From assembly GCA_963798195.1 (NCBI GenBank), contig CAWCSF010000010.1, positions 1,364,001 to 1,428,000 of the forward strand: a stretch of DNA of 64,000 nucleotides, read 5' to 3'. Positions 43,309-51,297 of this stretch are shown piece by piece. The translations under genes were made by a program, and so were the position numbers. The DNA comes from CAVSRC01 sp963798195 (GTDB lineage Bacteria; Pseudomonadota; Alphaproteobacteria; Rhizobiales; Kaistiaceae). How positions within the stretch are numbered: position 1 is the stretch's first letter; each line of letters starts with the position of its first letter. Below the pieces are notes generated by a model. It did not search any database. It worked only from the letters and a program-made list of their open reading frames with translations, and was not told the origin of the DNA.

Positions 43309-44727
43309 ATGGCGGCAGCCTTCAACGAGATGTTTGTGAGCAGCGGCGAATGCCGCCGCGGCTACGAATTCCTCCAGCGCTGGCTCGAATTGAGCGATCC
43401 CGAATTGCTGGCCCACCGCCGTGCCGAGGCGGAACTCCTTTTTCGGCGGATCGGCATCACCTTCGCCGTCTATGGCAACGCCGACGCCGAAGAACGCATC
43501 ATCCCTTTCGACATCATCCCGCGCGTTTTCACCAAACCCGAATGGGAGCGGCTGTCGGCCGGCCTCGAACAGCGGGTGCGGGCACTGAACCTGTTTCTCG
43601 CCGATATCTATGGCGACGGCGCGATCCTGCGCGAAGGCAAGATCCCGCCCGAACTGGTCTACTGCAATCCCTACTTCCGCCCGGAGATGGCCGGCCTGAA
43701 GCTGCCCCACCGCAGCTACATCCAGATCGCCGGAATCGACATCGTCCGCGTCGACGACGAAGATTTCTACGTGCTGGAGGACAATGCCCGCACGCCGTCC
43801 GGCGTCTCCTACATGCTGGAAAACCGCGAAGTGATGATGCGGCTCTTCCCCGATCTGTTCGATGTCAACCGTATCGCGCCGGTCGAGAACTATCCGGAAG
43901 AGCTATTGGCCACGCTTCAGTCAGTAGCTCCGAACTCCGCGCCCGACGAGCCGACAGTCGCGCTGCTGACACCCGGCCCCTTTAACAGCGCCTACTACGA
44001 GCACTCGTTCCTTGCCGACAAGCTGGGCATCGAACTGGTCGAGGGCCGCGACCTCCAGGTGCGCGACAACATCGTGGTCATGCGCACGACGGAAGGCCCG
44101 AAGAGGGTCGACGTGCTCTATCGCCGACTCGACGACGACTTCCTCGATCCCCTCACCTTCCGCCCGGATTCGGCCCTCGGCGTGCCGGGCCTGATGAATG
44201 CCTACCGCGCCGGCAACATCACGCTCGCCAACGCAGTCGGCACCGGCGTCGCCGACGACAAGGCCGTCTATTCCTATATGCCCGAGATCGTCCGCTTCTA
44301 CCTGGACGAGGAGCCGATCCTGAAGAACGTGCCGACATGGCGCTGTCGTGAGCCGGAGGCGCTCTCCTACGTGCTCGACCATCTCGAGGAGCTGGTGGTG
44401 AAGGAAGTCGCCGGCTCCGGCGGTTACGGCATGCTGATCGGCCCGGCGTCGGACAAGGCCACCCGCGAGATGTTCGCAGCCAAGCTGAAGGCCGATCCGG
44501 AAAACTTCATCGCCCAGCCGACGCTGGCGCTCTCGACCTGTCCGACCTTCGTCGACGCCGGCATCGCGCCACGCCACGTCGACCTCCGCCCCTTCGTCCT
44601 TTCAGGCGCGGACAAGGTCCGCATCGTTCCTGGCGGGCTGACCCGCGTCGCCCTCAAGGATGGCTCGCTGGTGGTCAACTCCAGCCAGGGGGGCGGCACC
44701 AAGGACACCTGGGTGCTGGACGCATGA
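43309..44727 (+). CDS. Circularly permuted ATP-grasp protein (COG2308)
   Basis: Protein of 472 aa, with GGAG upstream of the ATG. Characteristic segments: ERIIPFDIIPRVFTKPEWERL, VYCNPYFRPEM, YVLEDNARTPSGVSYMLENR, RVDVLYRRLDDDFLDP, VKEVAGSGGYGMLIGP and RIVPGGLTRVAL. The family is a predicted ATP-dependent peptide or amide ligase with rearranged ATP-grasp. It begins the four-gene set with alpha-E, transglutaminase and Anbu, all overlapping or closely spaced. The substrate is unknown. Confidence 0.94.
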   Translation: MAAAFNEMFVSSGECRRGYEFLQRWLELSDPELLAHRRAEAELLFRRIGITFAVYGNADAEERIIPFDIIPRVFTKPEWERLSAGLEQRVRALNLFLADIYGDGAILREGKIPPELVYCNPYFRPEMAGLKLPHRSYIQIAGIDIVRVDDEDFYVLEDNARTPSGVSYMLENREVMMRLFPDLFDVNRIAPVENYPEELLATLQSVAPNSAPDEPTVALLTPGPFNSAYYEHSFLADKLGIELVEGRDLQVRDNIVVMRTTEGPKRVDVLYRRLDDDFLDPLTFRPDSALGVPGLMNAYRAGNITLANAVGTGVADDKAVYSYMPEIVRFYLDEEPILKNVPTWRCREPEALSYVLDHLEELVVKEVAGSGGYGMLIGPASDKATREMFAAKLKADPENFIAQPTLALSTCPTFVDAGIAPRHVDLRPFVLSGADKVRIVPGGLTRVALKDGSLVVNSSQGGGTKDTWVLDA

Positions 44728-44728
44728 C

Positions 44729-45673
44729 ATGCTGAGCCGGACCGCCGACAGCCTGTTCTGGCTGGCGCGCTACGTCGAGCGCGCCGACAACACCGCGCGG
44801 ATCATCGACGCCGCCAACCGCCTCGCTGCCATGCCGATCGCGTACGCTGGCGAATCGAACGAGTGGGAATCGGCGCTGGCCGCTGCCGGCGCGCTGTACG
44901 CGTTCGAGGCGACGGGCAAGACGCCCGACCGCGACTCGGTGATCGACTTCCTCGCCTTCTCCAACGACAACCCGTCGAGCATCAAGCTGTGCCTCGAGAC
45001 GGCCCGGCACAACGGCCGCGCCGAACGAACGGCGCTGACCAGCGATATGTGGGAGGCCATCAACGCCGGCTGGCTGGATTTGAAACGCTTCGACGGCACG
45101 CGCATGGACCGCGACACGCTGACCGAGTTCCTGAGCCGCGTGAAGGAGGCCTGCCTGCGCTTCGACGGCTCGGCCTACCGCACGATGCTGCGCAGCGATG
45201 CGTATTTCTTCCTGCGTCTCGGCGTCTATCTCGAGCGCGCCGATTCCACCGCGCGCATCCTGGACGTGAAGTATCACCTGCTGCTGCCGGAGGACGCACC
45301 GGTCGGCGGCGGACTCGACTACTTCCAGTGGGCGTCGATCCTGCGTTCCGTATCGGCGCTAACGGCGTATCGCTGGGTCTACCACGAGAGCCTGAAGCCG
45401 TGGCTGATCGCCGACCTGCTGGTGCTGAACGAGAAATTGCCGCGATCTCTGGCGAGCTGCTACGAAAACCTCGCCGCGTTCCTGGACGAACTCTCCGTCG
45501 CCTATGGCCGACAGGGACCGGCGCAGCGCATCGCCCGCTCCATCCGTACGCGACTGCAGAACGCCCAAATCACCGACATTTTCCAAAGGCCCGGGCTGCA
45601 CGAATTCCTGACCGACTTCACTGCTGACAACACCCGGCTCGGCGAAGCCATCACCGCCCAGTATCTCACCTGA
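44729..45673 (+). CDS. Alpha-E domain protein (COG2307)
   Basis: Protein of 314 aa, almost wholly alpha-helical. It opens with MLSRTADSLFWLARYVERADNTAR, the family hallmark, and repeats FFLRLGVYLERADSTARILD in the middle. The family has no known enzymatic activity and always travels with the permuted ATP-grasp protein, with which it may form a complex. The ATG is one base past the preceding stop. Confidence 0.94.
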   Translation: MLSRTADSLFWLARYVERADNTARIIDAANRLAAMPIAYAGESNEWESALAAAGALYAFEATGKTPDRDSVIDFLAFSNDNPSSIKLCLETARHNGRAERTALTSDMWEAINAGWLDLKRFDGTRMDRDTLTEFLSRVKEACLRFDGSAYRTMLRSDAYFFLRLGVYLERADSTARILDVKYHLLLPEDAPVGGGLDYFQWASILRSVSALTAYRWVYHESLKPWLIADLLVLNEKLPRSLASCYENLAAFLDELSVAYGRQGPAQRIARSIRTRLQNAQITDIFQRPGLHEFLTDFTADNTRLGEAITAQYLT

Positions 45674-45677
45674 CGCC

Positions 45678-46502
45678 ATGCGCCTGAACATCCGCCACGA
45701 GACGATCTACCGCTACGAGACGCCGGCGAAGCGCGCGATAGAGGTGCTGCGCCTGACGCCGCGCAGTCATGACGGCCAGTACGTGGTCGAGTGGCGGCTC
45801 GACATCGATCAGGACTGCCGCATCGATCAATCGAACGATCCTTTCGGCAACATCCTGCACACCTTCACCGTCGAGGGTCCACTCGCGGATCTCGCGATCA
45901 TCGCCGAAGGCAGCGTTGAGACCACTGACGTCAGCGGCGTAGTTACCGGGCAGATCGAGCGCTTTCCGCCTGTCGTGTTCCTGCGCGATACGCCGCTCAC
46001 CACCGCAGATGCTGCGATCCGCGATTTCGCCGAGACGACGGCGGCCAAGCCCACCAGCGGCAAGCTGGACCTGATGCACGCCATCATGGATGGCATACGC
46101 GAGCGGATGCGCTTCGAGATCGACGCCACGGATACCGGCACCAGCGCCGTCGAGGCGTTTGCCCTTGGCGACGGCGTCTGCCAGGACTTCGCCCACGTCT
46201 TCATCGCCACGACCCGCCACCTCGGCATCCCGGCACGCTACGCCAGCGGCTACATGCTGCGCGCCGACGACCAGAACGAACAGGACGCGGGCCATGCCTG
46301 GGCCGAGGCCCTGATCGACGACCTTGGCTGGGTCGGCTTCGACCCGACCAACGGAATATGCCCAACCGACGCCTACGTCCGGCTGTCCGTCGGGCTGGAC
46401 TACCTGAGCGCCGCCCCGATCCGCGGCGTGGTCTATGGCGGAACCGGCGAGAAACTTGCGGTCAAGGTCAGCATCCATCCGGACAGCCGGGCGAAGCGCT
46501 GA
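45678..46502 (+). CDS. Transglutaminase-like cysteine protease (COG1305)
   Basis: Protein of 274 aa without signal peptide. N-terminal beta domain (residues about 1-110), then the transglutaminase core with Cys in DGVCQDFAHVFI, His in AGHAWAEAL and Asp in GFDPTNG. Such enzymes hydrolyse or transfer amide bonds. Located four bases after the alpha-E stop and about 90 bases before the Anbu gene. Confidence 0.94.
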   Translation: MRLNIRHETIYRYETPAKRAIEVLRLTPRSHDGQYVVEWRLDIDQDCRIDQSNDPFGNILHTFTVEGPLADLAIIAEGSVETTDVSGVVTGQIERFPPVVFLRDTPLTTADAAIRDFAETTAAKPTSGKLDLMHAIMDGIRERMRFEIDATDTGTSAVEAFALGDGVCQDFAHVFIATTRHLGIPARYASGYMLRADDQNEQDAGHAWAEALIDDLGWVGFDPTNGICPTDAYVRLSVGLDYLSAAPIRGVVYGGTGEKLAVKVSIHPDSRAKR

Positions 46503-46595
46503 AACCATGCGGCACGTTTTTCATTGCGACTCGGCGCCAAACCCCCGACATTTCGCCCGCCGCAATCGCCGGCCGGGGGAACCCAGAGACCGAAC

Positions 46596-47336
46596 ATGAC
46601 CTATTGCGTGGGCATACTTGTCCGCGAAGGACTGGTGATGATCGCCGATACCCGCACCAACGCGGGTCTCGACAACGTCGCGACGTTCCGCAAGCTCCAC
46701 ATTTTCGAGAAGCCGGACGAATGCGTGATGGCGATCGCCACAGCCGGCAACCTCGCCATCAGCCAGTCGGTTCTGACGCTGGTCAGCGAGGGCATGGAAG
46801 ACCCCGAAACGCAGATGACCCATACGATCACGGACATGCCGAGCATGTTCAAGGCGGCGCAATTCCTCGGCCGGGCCATCCGCGATGTCCATCGCCACGT
46901 CGGCGAGGAGCTGGAGCAGGCCATGCCCGGCACCTTCGACGTCTCCATGCTGCTCGGCGGCCAGGTGAAGGGCGGACGGCTCCGCCTGTTCATGATCTAC
47001 GCCGCCGGGAACTTCATCGAGGCGACATCCGACACGCCCTACCTTCAGATCGGCGAGCACAAATACGGCAAGCCCATCCTTGACCGCTCGGTCACCGACG
47101 AGACGCCGCTCGACGAAGCGCTGAAACTCGGGTTGATATCGATGGACTCGACGATCCGCTCGAACCTTGGCGTCGGGTTGCCGATCGATCTGGCGACCAT
47201 CCGCCGCGACGCGATCGCGTTCGACCTGAACTACCGCATCGAAGCGGCCGAGCCGTACTTCCACGACCTCCGCGAGCGCTGGTCCGCGGCGCTGCGCGCC
47301 GCCCACAAGGCAATTCCCGCTCCGCCCTACAAGTAG
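46596..47336 (+). CDS. Anbu, proteasome-like peptidase (COG3484)
   Basis: Protein of 246 aa. After Met removal the mature N-terminus would be Thr (TYCVGI), with Asp17 (IADTRTNAG) and the lysine in FRKLHIF near residue 32, the Thr/Asp/Lys set of the proteasome/HslV fold. Longer than HslV, in line with Anbu (ancestral beta subunit), which forms helical or ring-like assemblies of unknown activity. No ATPase partner is encoded nearby. It ends the cluster. Confidence 0.94.
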   Translation: MTYCVGILVREGLVMIADTRTNAGLDNVATFRKLHIFEKPDECVMAIATAGNLAISQSVLTLVSEGMEDPETQMTHTITDMPSMFKAAQFLGRAIRDVHRHVGEELEQAMPGTFDVSMLLGGQVKGGRLRLFMIYAAGNFIEATSDTPYLQIGEHKYGKPILDRSVTDETPLDEALKLGLISMDSTIRSNLGVGLPIDLATIRRDAIAFDLNYRIEAAEPYFHDLRERWSAALRAAHKAIPAPPYK

Positions 47337-47348
47337 GGCCCTTCCGGC

Positions 47349-47618
47349 TCAGTGAAGACTGAGTTCGGTAGTCACCATGCGGACCTCGCGCGCGCTGATC
47401 AGCCGCTTGTGCGCCACGCGCACGGAATGCAGCGGACCGTCGAGCTCGCGGGCCCAAAAATCCAGGAACTTGCGGAGTTGCGGGAAGAGCGGAGCCAAGT
47501 CGTAGGCCTGCCAGACGTAGGTCTGCAGGAACTTGGGATGGTCTGGCAGGCGATACAGGATATTGGCAGTTGTCAGGCCGTAACCTTCCAGCTGCTTACG
47601 GAACTCGACGGCGCTCAT
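47349..47618 (-). CDS. usg: Usg family protein
   Basis: Protein of 89 aa with a strong AAGGAG ribosome binding site before the ATG at 47618. The sequence QLEGYGLTTANILYRLPDHP, then YVWQAYDLAPLFPQL, is typical of usg, first seen upstream of trpF in some alphaproteobacteria. Function unknown. It is convergent with the Anbu gene, 12 bases between stops. Confidence 0.85.
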   Translation of the reverse strand: MSAVEFRKQLEGYGLTTANILYRLPDHPKFLQTYVWQAYDLAPLFPQLRKFLDFWARELDGPLHSVRVAHKRLISAREVRMVTTELSLH

Positions 47619-47754
47619 CGCGATCTCCTTTGCCGAGCCCCCAACATGGGCGCATGACAAGGTTCACGCGCCGGGGCATGATTTGCAATGCACAAATCGC
47701 GGAAAGGTTCGTCGAATCAACAGATTAGCAGCAGACCGGGGGAGTGCTAACAAC

Positions 47755-48456
47755 CTAGCCCACCTCATCCTCATGGTGTGCCGCCGCCATGTTCGACCGG
47801 TTGAGCTTGTCGCGCAGGCTCCGCTCGATGGCGAGTTCGATCGCATCCTGGAGCTCGACATGGGCATCGAGCAGCCGGTAAAGGCGCTTCGCCTCGAAGC
47901 CGAGATAGCGCACCGGGGTCGCGCAGATCGCCGTGGCCGTGGCGGGTTCGCCGGTCGACATGCCGATTTCGCCGATCAGCGAGCCCGAGCCGCATTCGGC
48001 CACACGCTTGCCATCGACGACGATGTCCACCTGTCCGCGCGTAACGAAGCAGAGTTCAGACACGGTCTGCCCGGCGCGGGTGAGCGTCGTGCCGGCAACC
48101 ACATCGCGCCAACGACCGACGGAAATGAGCTGGCGCGCCTGACCGACGCTGAGCCCCGGCACCACCTTCTCGTGGAAGGCCTGCTCCTCCGGACCGAGAT
48201 GGCCTCCGAAGCCACGCCCGCGCGCAATCGCCATGCGGACGAGGACGACGACCGCCAGCAGCGCCCACCAGAACAAACCCAGCGGATCCGAAACAAAGAC
48301 AGTCGAGAGGACAATGCCGGATGCAGCGGCGATGAGCGCCACCACGCGGATGAGCCCCACCGTGGGCATGGCAAGCGCCACCACCAGGAGGAACAGCGCG
48401 AACTGCCGCGCGAGGGCCGCCGGCGAAAAGAAGAACTCGGTTAGCCACATCGACAT
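47755..48456 (-). CDS. Popeye-like cyclic-nucleotide-binding membrane protein
   Basis: Protein of 233 aa with three hydrophobic helices in residues about 1-75 followed by a cNMP-binding-type beta roll (residues about 105-215): RGQVDIVVDGKRVAECGSGSLIGEIGMSTGEPATATA. The phosphate-binding cassette, normally GExxxxxxxxRxA, has Ala/Thr in place of the Arg, so canonical cAMP binding is doubtful. The layout is that of Popeye-domain-like proteins. The start at 48456 has GAGG about ten bases upstream. Confidence 0.8.
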   Translation of the reverse strand: MSMWLTEFFFSPAALARQFALFLLVVALAMPTVGLIRVVALIAAASGIVLSTVFVSDPLGLFWWALLAVVVLVRMAIARGRGFGGHLGPEEQAFHEKVVPGLSVGQARQLISVGRWRDVVAGTTLTRAGQTVSELCFVTRGQVDIVVDGKRVAECGSGSLIGEIGMSTGEPATATAICATPVRYLGFEAKRLYRLLDAHVELQDAIELAIERSLRDKLNRSNMAAAHHEDEVG

Positions 48457-48551
48457 AGAGTCAGAACCTCGACCGCTGCCGCCCCGGCAGCCGGAGCGGG
48501 AGAATACGCCATTTTCCCCCGCGGGATACGACCCGGAAGCCGCGAAAAAAG

Positions 48552-50165
48552 CTAGTCCAGCGTTCCGCCGATTTCGGCCAATGCCTGGGGCGTGTCGACA
48601 TCCAGCGCGACAGCGGCGCCGACCTCTATCTCAACCACCAATTCGCTATTTGCGCCAATGAGATGGCGGCCGCCGGCATCCCCAGAAACCGCCATCAGGT
48701 CCTTGAAGAACCGGGACGCCCAGAGGACCGGGTTTCCACGCTTGCCCTGCCAGGTGGGCACCACGATTTCGGCGCCTTCGGCCGGGTCGAAGGCCGAAAT
48801 CAGCCGGTCCAGCGTTTCAGCATCAACGCCGGGCATATCGGAGAGCAAGACGACGGCGCCTTCGAGCCCGGCCGGCAACGCCCGGATTCCGGTCCGCAGC
48901 GACGTGGAGAGCCCGTCCGCATAGTCCGGATTATGGGCGAAGGTCACGGAAAGGCCGTCAAGCGCCGCTTCGATCTCGGGCGCGCGGTGGCCGGTGACGA
49001 CAATCACCGGATCGGCGCGGCTCGCCACGGCGGCTTCGACGGCAAGACGAACCAATGGTTTGCCGTCTAAGGTGGCGAGCAGCTTGTTGGGACCACCCAT
49101 GCGCCGCGACTGTCCAGCGGCGAGCACCACCGCGGCAATTTGCGGCGTGTTCGACGGCGCTGTGGCGCCTTCACGCGGCTGCGGCCGGGACACGATCTCC
49201 ATCAGCAACCCGCCAACGCCAAGCCCGGCAATATCGCCATTGGTCACTTCAAGGCCGGCGAGCAACCGATTCAGAACCCAGTCGAATCCGTTCTCGCTGG
49301 GGCTGCGGGCGCATCCCGGAGCGCCGACTACCGGCGTCCCATCGAGATCGCCGAGCACAAGGAGGTTGCCGGGATCGACCGGCATGCCAAAGCGGACGAC
49401 GCGACCGCCGGCCAGCACGATCGCCGCCGGGATGACATCATTGATATCGACGACCGCCGAAGCGCCGAAGACGACGAGAAGGTCCGCGCCGGCTTCGCTC
49501 TGCATGGTGAGGGCCGCCGCGACGGCGTTGGCCTCGTGAGCGACCCGGTCCTCGCGAAGCAACGTCGCCCCGGCCACTTCAAGCCGCGCTTCAAGCAGAC
49601 GGCGGGTCTTGTCCATGACCGACGGCTTGAGCGAGGGCAGCGTTGTGGCGATGAGCCCGACCTTCCTGGGATGGAAGGCGGCCACGGACAGCACTGGCGA
49701 AGCGTTGGCGATCTCCACGGCCTTCGTCAGGCTCGCGCTGTCGGTCGCAAAGGGAATGATCTTGACCGTTGCCACCATCTGCCCGGCGGCCACCGGCGCG
49801 TATTCAGCCAACGTGGCGATGGTGATGGCGGCATCGACCGCATTGATGCGATCCACCAGCGCGGGATCGACGACGAACACGCCGGCATACTCAGCGTACA
49901 GGTTAGCGCGGCCGGTGAACGGCCGCTCGACTCGCACGCCATCGCCGGCGACCGCCGCGGCAAGCTGCGCGGCGGCGGCATCTTCATGGATATCGCTGGG
50001 CGAGAGACGCGCAACGACAACCTCGGCCGTGCCGGCGCTGCGAAGTGCGTCCACGTCAGCGGCGGTAAGCACGCGCCCCTTGCGGATCGTGCCGGAAGGA
50101 AGCCGGACGGAATGCGCCAGGATCGCGCCCGCCGCGTCCCCGACCGGGACAGGGCCGAATTTCAC
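48552..50165 (-). CDS. Molybdopterin-binding / nucleotidyltransferase fusion protein
   Basis: Protein of 537 aa from a GTG. The N-terminal ~340 residues are a MoCF-like molybdopterin-binding domain (VVFGASAVVDINDVIPAAIV). The C-terminal ~190 residues are a MobA/MocA nucleotidyltransferase with VVLAAGQSRRMGGPNKLLA and LLSDMPGVDAETLDRLI. Such fusions complete the molybdenum-cytosine-dinucleotide cofactor. GTG overlaps the stop of the second XdhC gene (GTGA), so the three form one unit for molybdo-hydroxylase maturation. No molybdenum hydroxylase structural genes are present in this window. Confidence 0.9.
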   Translation of the reverse strand: MKFGPVPVGDAAGAILAHSVRLPSGTIRKGRVLTAADVDALRSAGTAEVVVARLSPSDIHEDAAAAQLAAAVAGDGVRVERPFTGRANLYAEYAGVFVVDPALVDRINAVDAAITIATLAEYAPVAAGQMVATVKIIPFATDSASLTKAVEIANASPVLSVAAFHPRKVGLIATTLPSLKPSVMDKTRRLLEARLEVAGATLLREDRVAHEANAVAAALTMQSEAGADLLVVFGASAVVDINDVIPAAIVLAGGRVVRFGMPVDPGNLLVLGDLDGTPVVGAPGCARSPSENGFDWVLNRLLAGLEVTNGDIAGLGVGGLLMEIVSRPQPREGATAPSNTPQIAAVVLAAGQSRRMGGPNKLLATLDGKPLVRLAVEAAVASRADPVIVVTGHRAPEIEAALDGLSVTFAHNPDYADGLSTSLRTGIRALPAGLEGAVVLLSDMPGVDAETLDRLISAFDPAEGAEIVVPTWQGKRGNPVLWASRFFKDLMAVSGDAGGRHLIGANSELVVEIEVGAAVALDVDTPQALAEIGGTLD

Positions 50166-50871
50166 GCCGCCGCCTCGCGCCGCTGGGCCGCGCGCGTCCG
50201 CAGCGCTTCAATGATCTGCGCCAGAATGGCCACAGCGATCTCGGCCGGCGACTGCGCACCGATGGCAAGGCCTATCGGTGCATGGATGCGGGCAAGCGTC
50301 GCATCGTCGAAGTCGAGCGCACGCAAGCGCTCCAGCCGCTTGCCGTGGGTCTTCCGGCTACCCAGCGCGCCGACATAGAAGCAGTTCGCGCGCAGCGCCG
50401 CGGCGAGCGGCAGGTCGTCGATCTTGGGATCGTGGGTAAGCGCAGCCAGCGCCGTGAACGGATCGAGCCTGATCCTGGGCAACACCACTTCCGGCCACTC
50501 GGCCAGCATCGCGACGTGGGGAAAGCGCTCCGGCGTCGCGAAGGCTGTGCGCGGATCGACGATGGTCATGTCGAAGCCCGCGACCTGCGCCATCGGCGCC
50601 AGCGCCTGACTGATATGGACCGCGCCGATCACGACCAGCCGCGGGGGCGGGAGATAGACCGTGAAGAACGTGCCGGCGCCCTCGCCCGCCGCGACCATGC
50701 CGGAGGTCCGGAGCGGAAGCGCGCTGCGATCTCGTCGCGGAACGGATCGTCATCGTAGCCATCGTCTTCGAGGATCAGGCGCTCGCCGCCGGTCGCGGTG
50801 TCGGTGAGAACCATCGCCGCGCCGCGCGCCGCGCGAGCTTCGTTCAGGCGCTGAAGAACATCGAGCTTCAT
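50162..50871 (-). pseudogene. XdhC family protein (NAD-binding half), frameshifted
   Basis: The N-terminal part is in one frame (MKLDVLQRLNEARAARGAAM, ILEDDGYDDDPFRDEIAARF), and the C-terminal part in another: PRLVVIGAVHISQALAPMAQVAGF, NCFYVGALGSRKTHGKRLERL, IGLAIGAQSPAEIAVAI. Those frames meet at about 50700-50710. One missing base there would restore a product of about 236 aa ending normally. XdhC/CoxI proteins insert or sulfurate the molybdenum cofactor for xanthine-dehydrogenase-like enzymes. Confidence 0.82.
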
Positions 50872-50880
50872 GCTTCGGTC

Positions 50881-51216
50881 TCAGTCGAGCTTCTGCACGT
50901 AGACGCGGATGCGCCCGCCGCAGGACAGGCCGACGCGCCATGCGGTTTCGTCGGCGACGCCGAACTCCAGCATCTTCGGCGTCCCGTCGCCAATCACATC
51001 GATGGCCTCCGACACAACCGCGCCCTCGACGCAGCCGCCAGAGACGGAGCCCTCGAAATTCCCCTCTCCGTCCACAACCAGATGGCTGCCAACGGGGCGC
51101 GGCGCGGAGCCCCACGTCTCGACGACGGTGGCGATGGCGACGTCGCGGCCCGCCTTCTTCCAGGTCTCGGCGGTGGCGAGAACATCATCGTGGGGCACGT
51201 GGGCGGTAGCGGTCAT
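50881..51216 (-). CDS. XdhC/CoxI N-terminal domain protein
   Basis: Protein of 111 aa with the XdhC_CoxI signature: VVETWGSAPRPVGSHLVVDG and FEGSVSGGCVEGAVV. The Cys in SGGC is the conserved residue. It ends nine bases before the second XdhC gene, a usual split-gene arrangement in rhizobia. The ATG at 51216 has GGAG upstream; a further ATG at 51240 is possible. Confidence 0.9.
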   Translation of the reverse strand: MTATAHVPHDDVLATAETWKKAGRDVAIATVVETWGSAPRPVGSHLVVDGEGNFEGSVSGGCVEGAVVSEAIDVIGDGTPKMLEFGVADETAWRVGLSCGGRIRVYVQKLD

Positions 51217-51297
51217 CGGCTTGGCTCCGGCGAGCGACATGTCCGAACGAATATAACGCTATCCGCCTGCGCGCCAAGGCATCCGCCGGCCAGCCCT

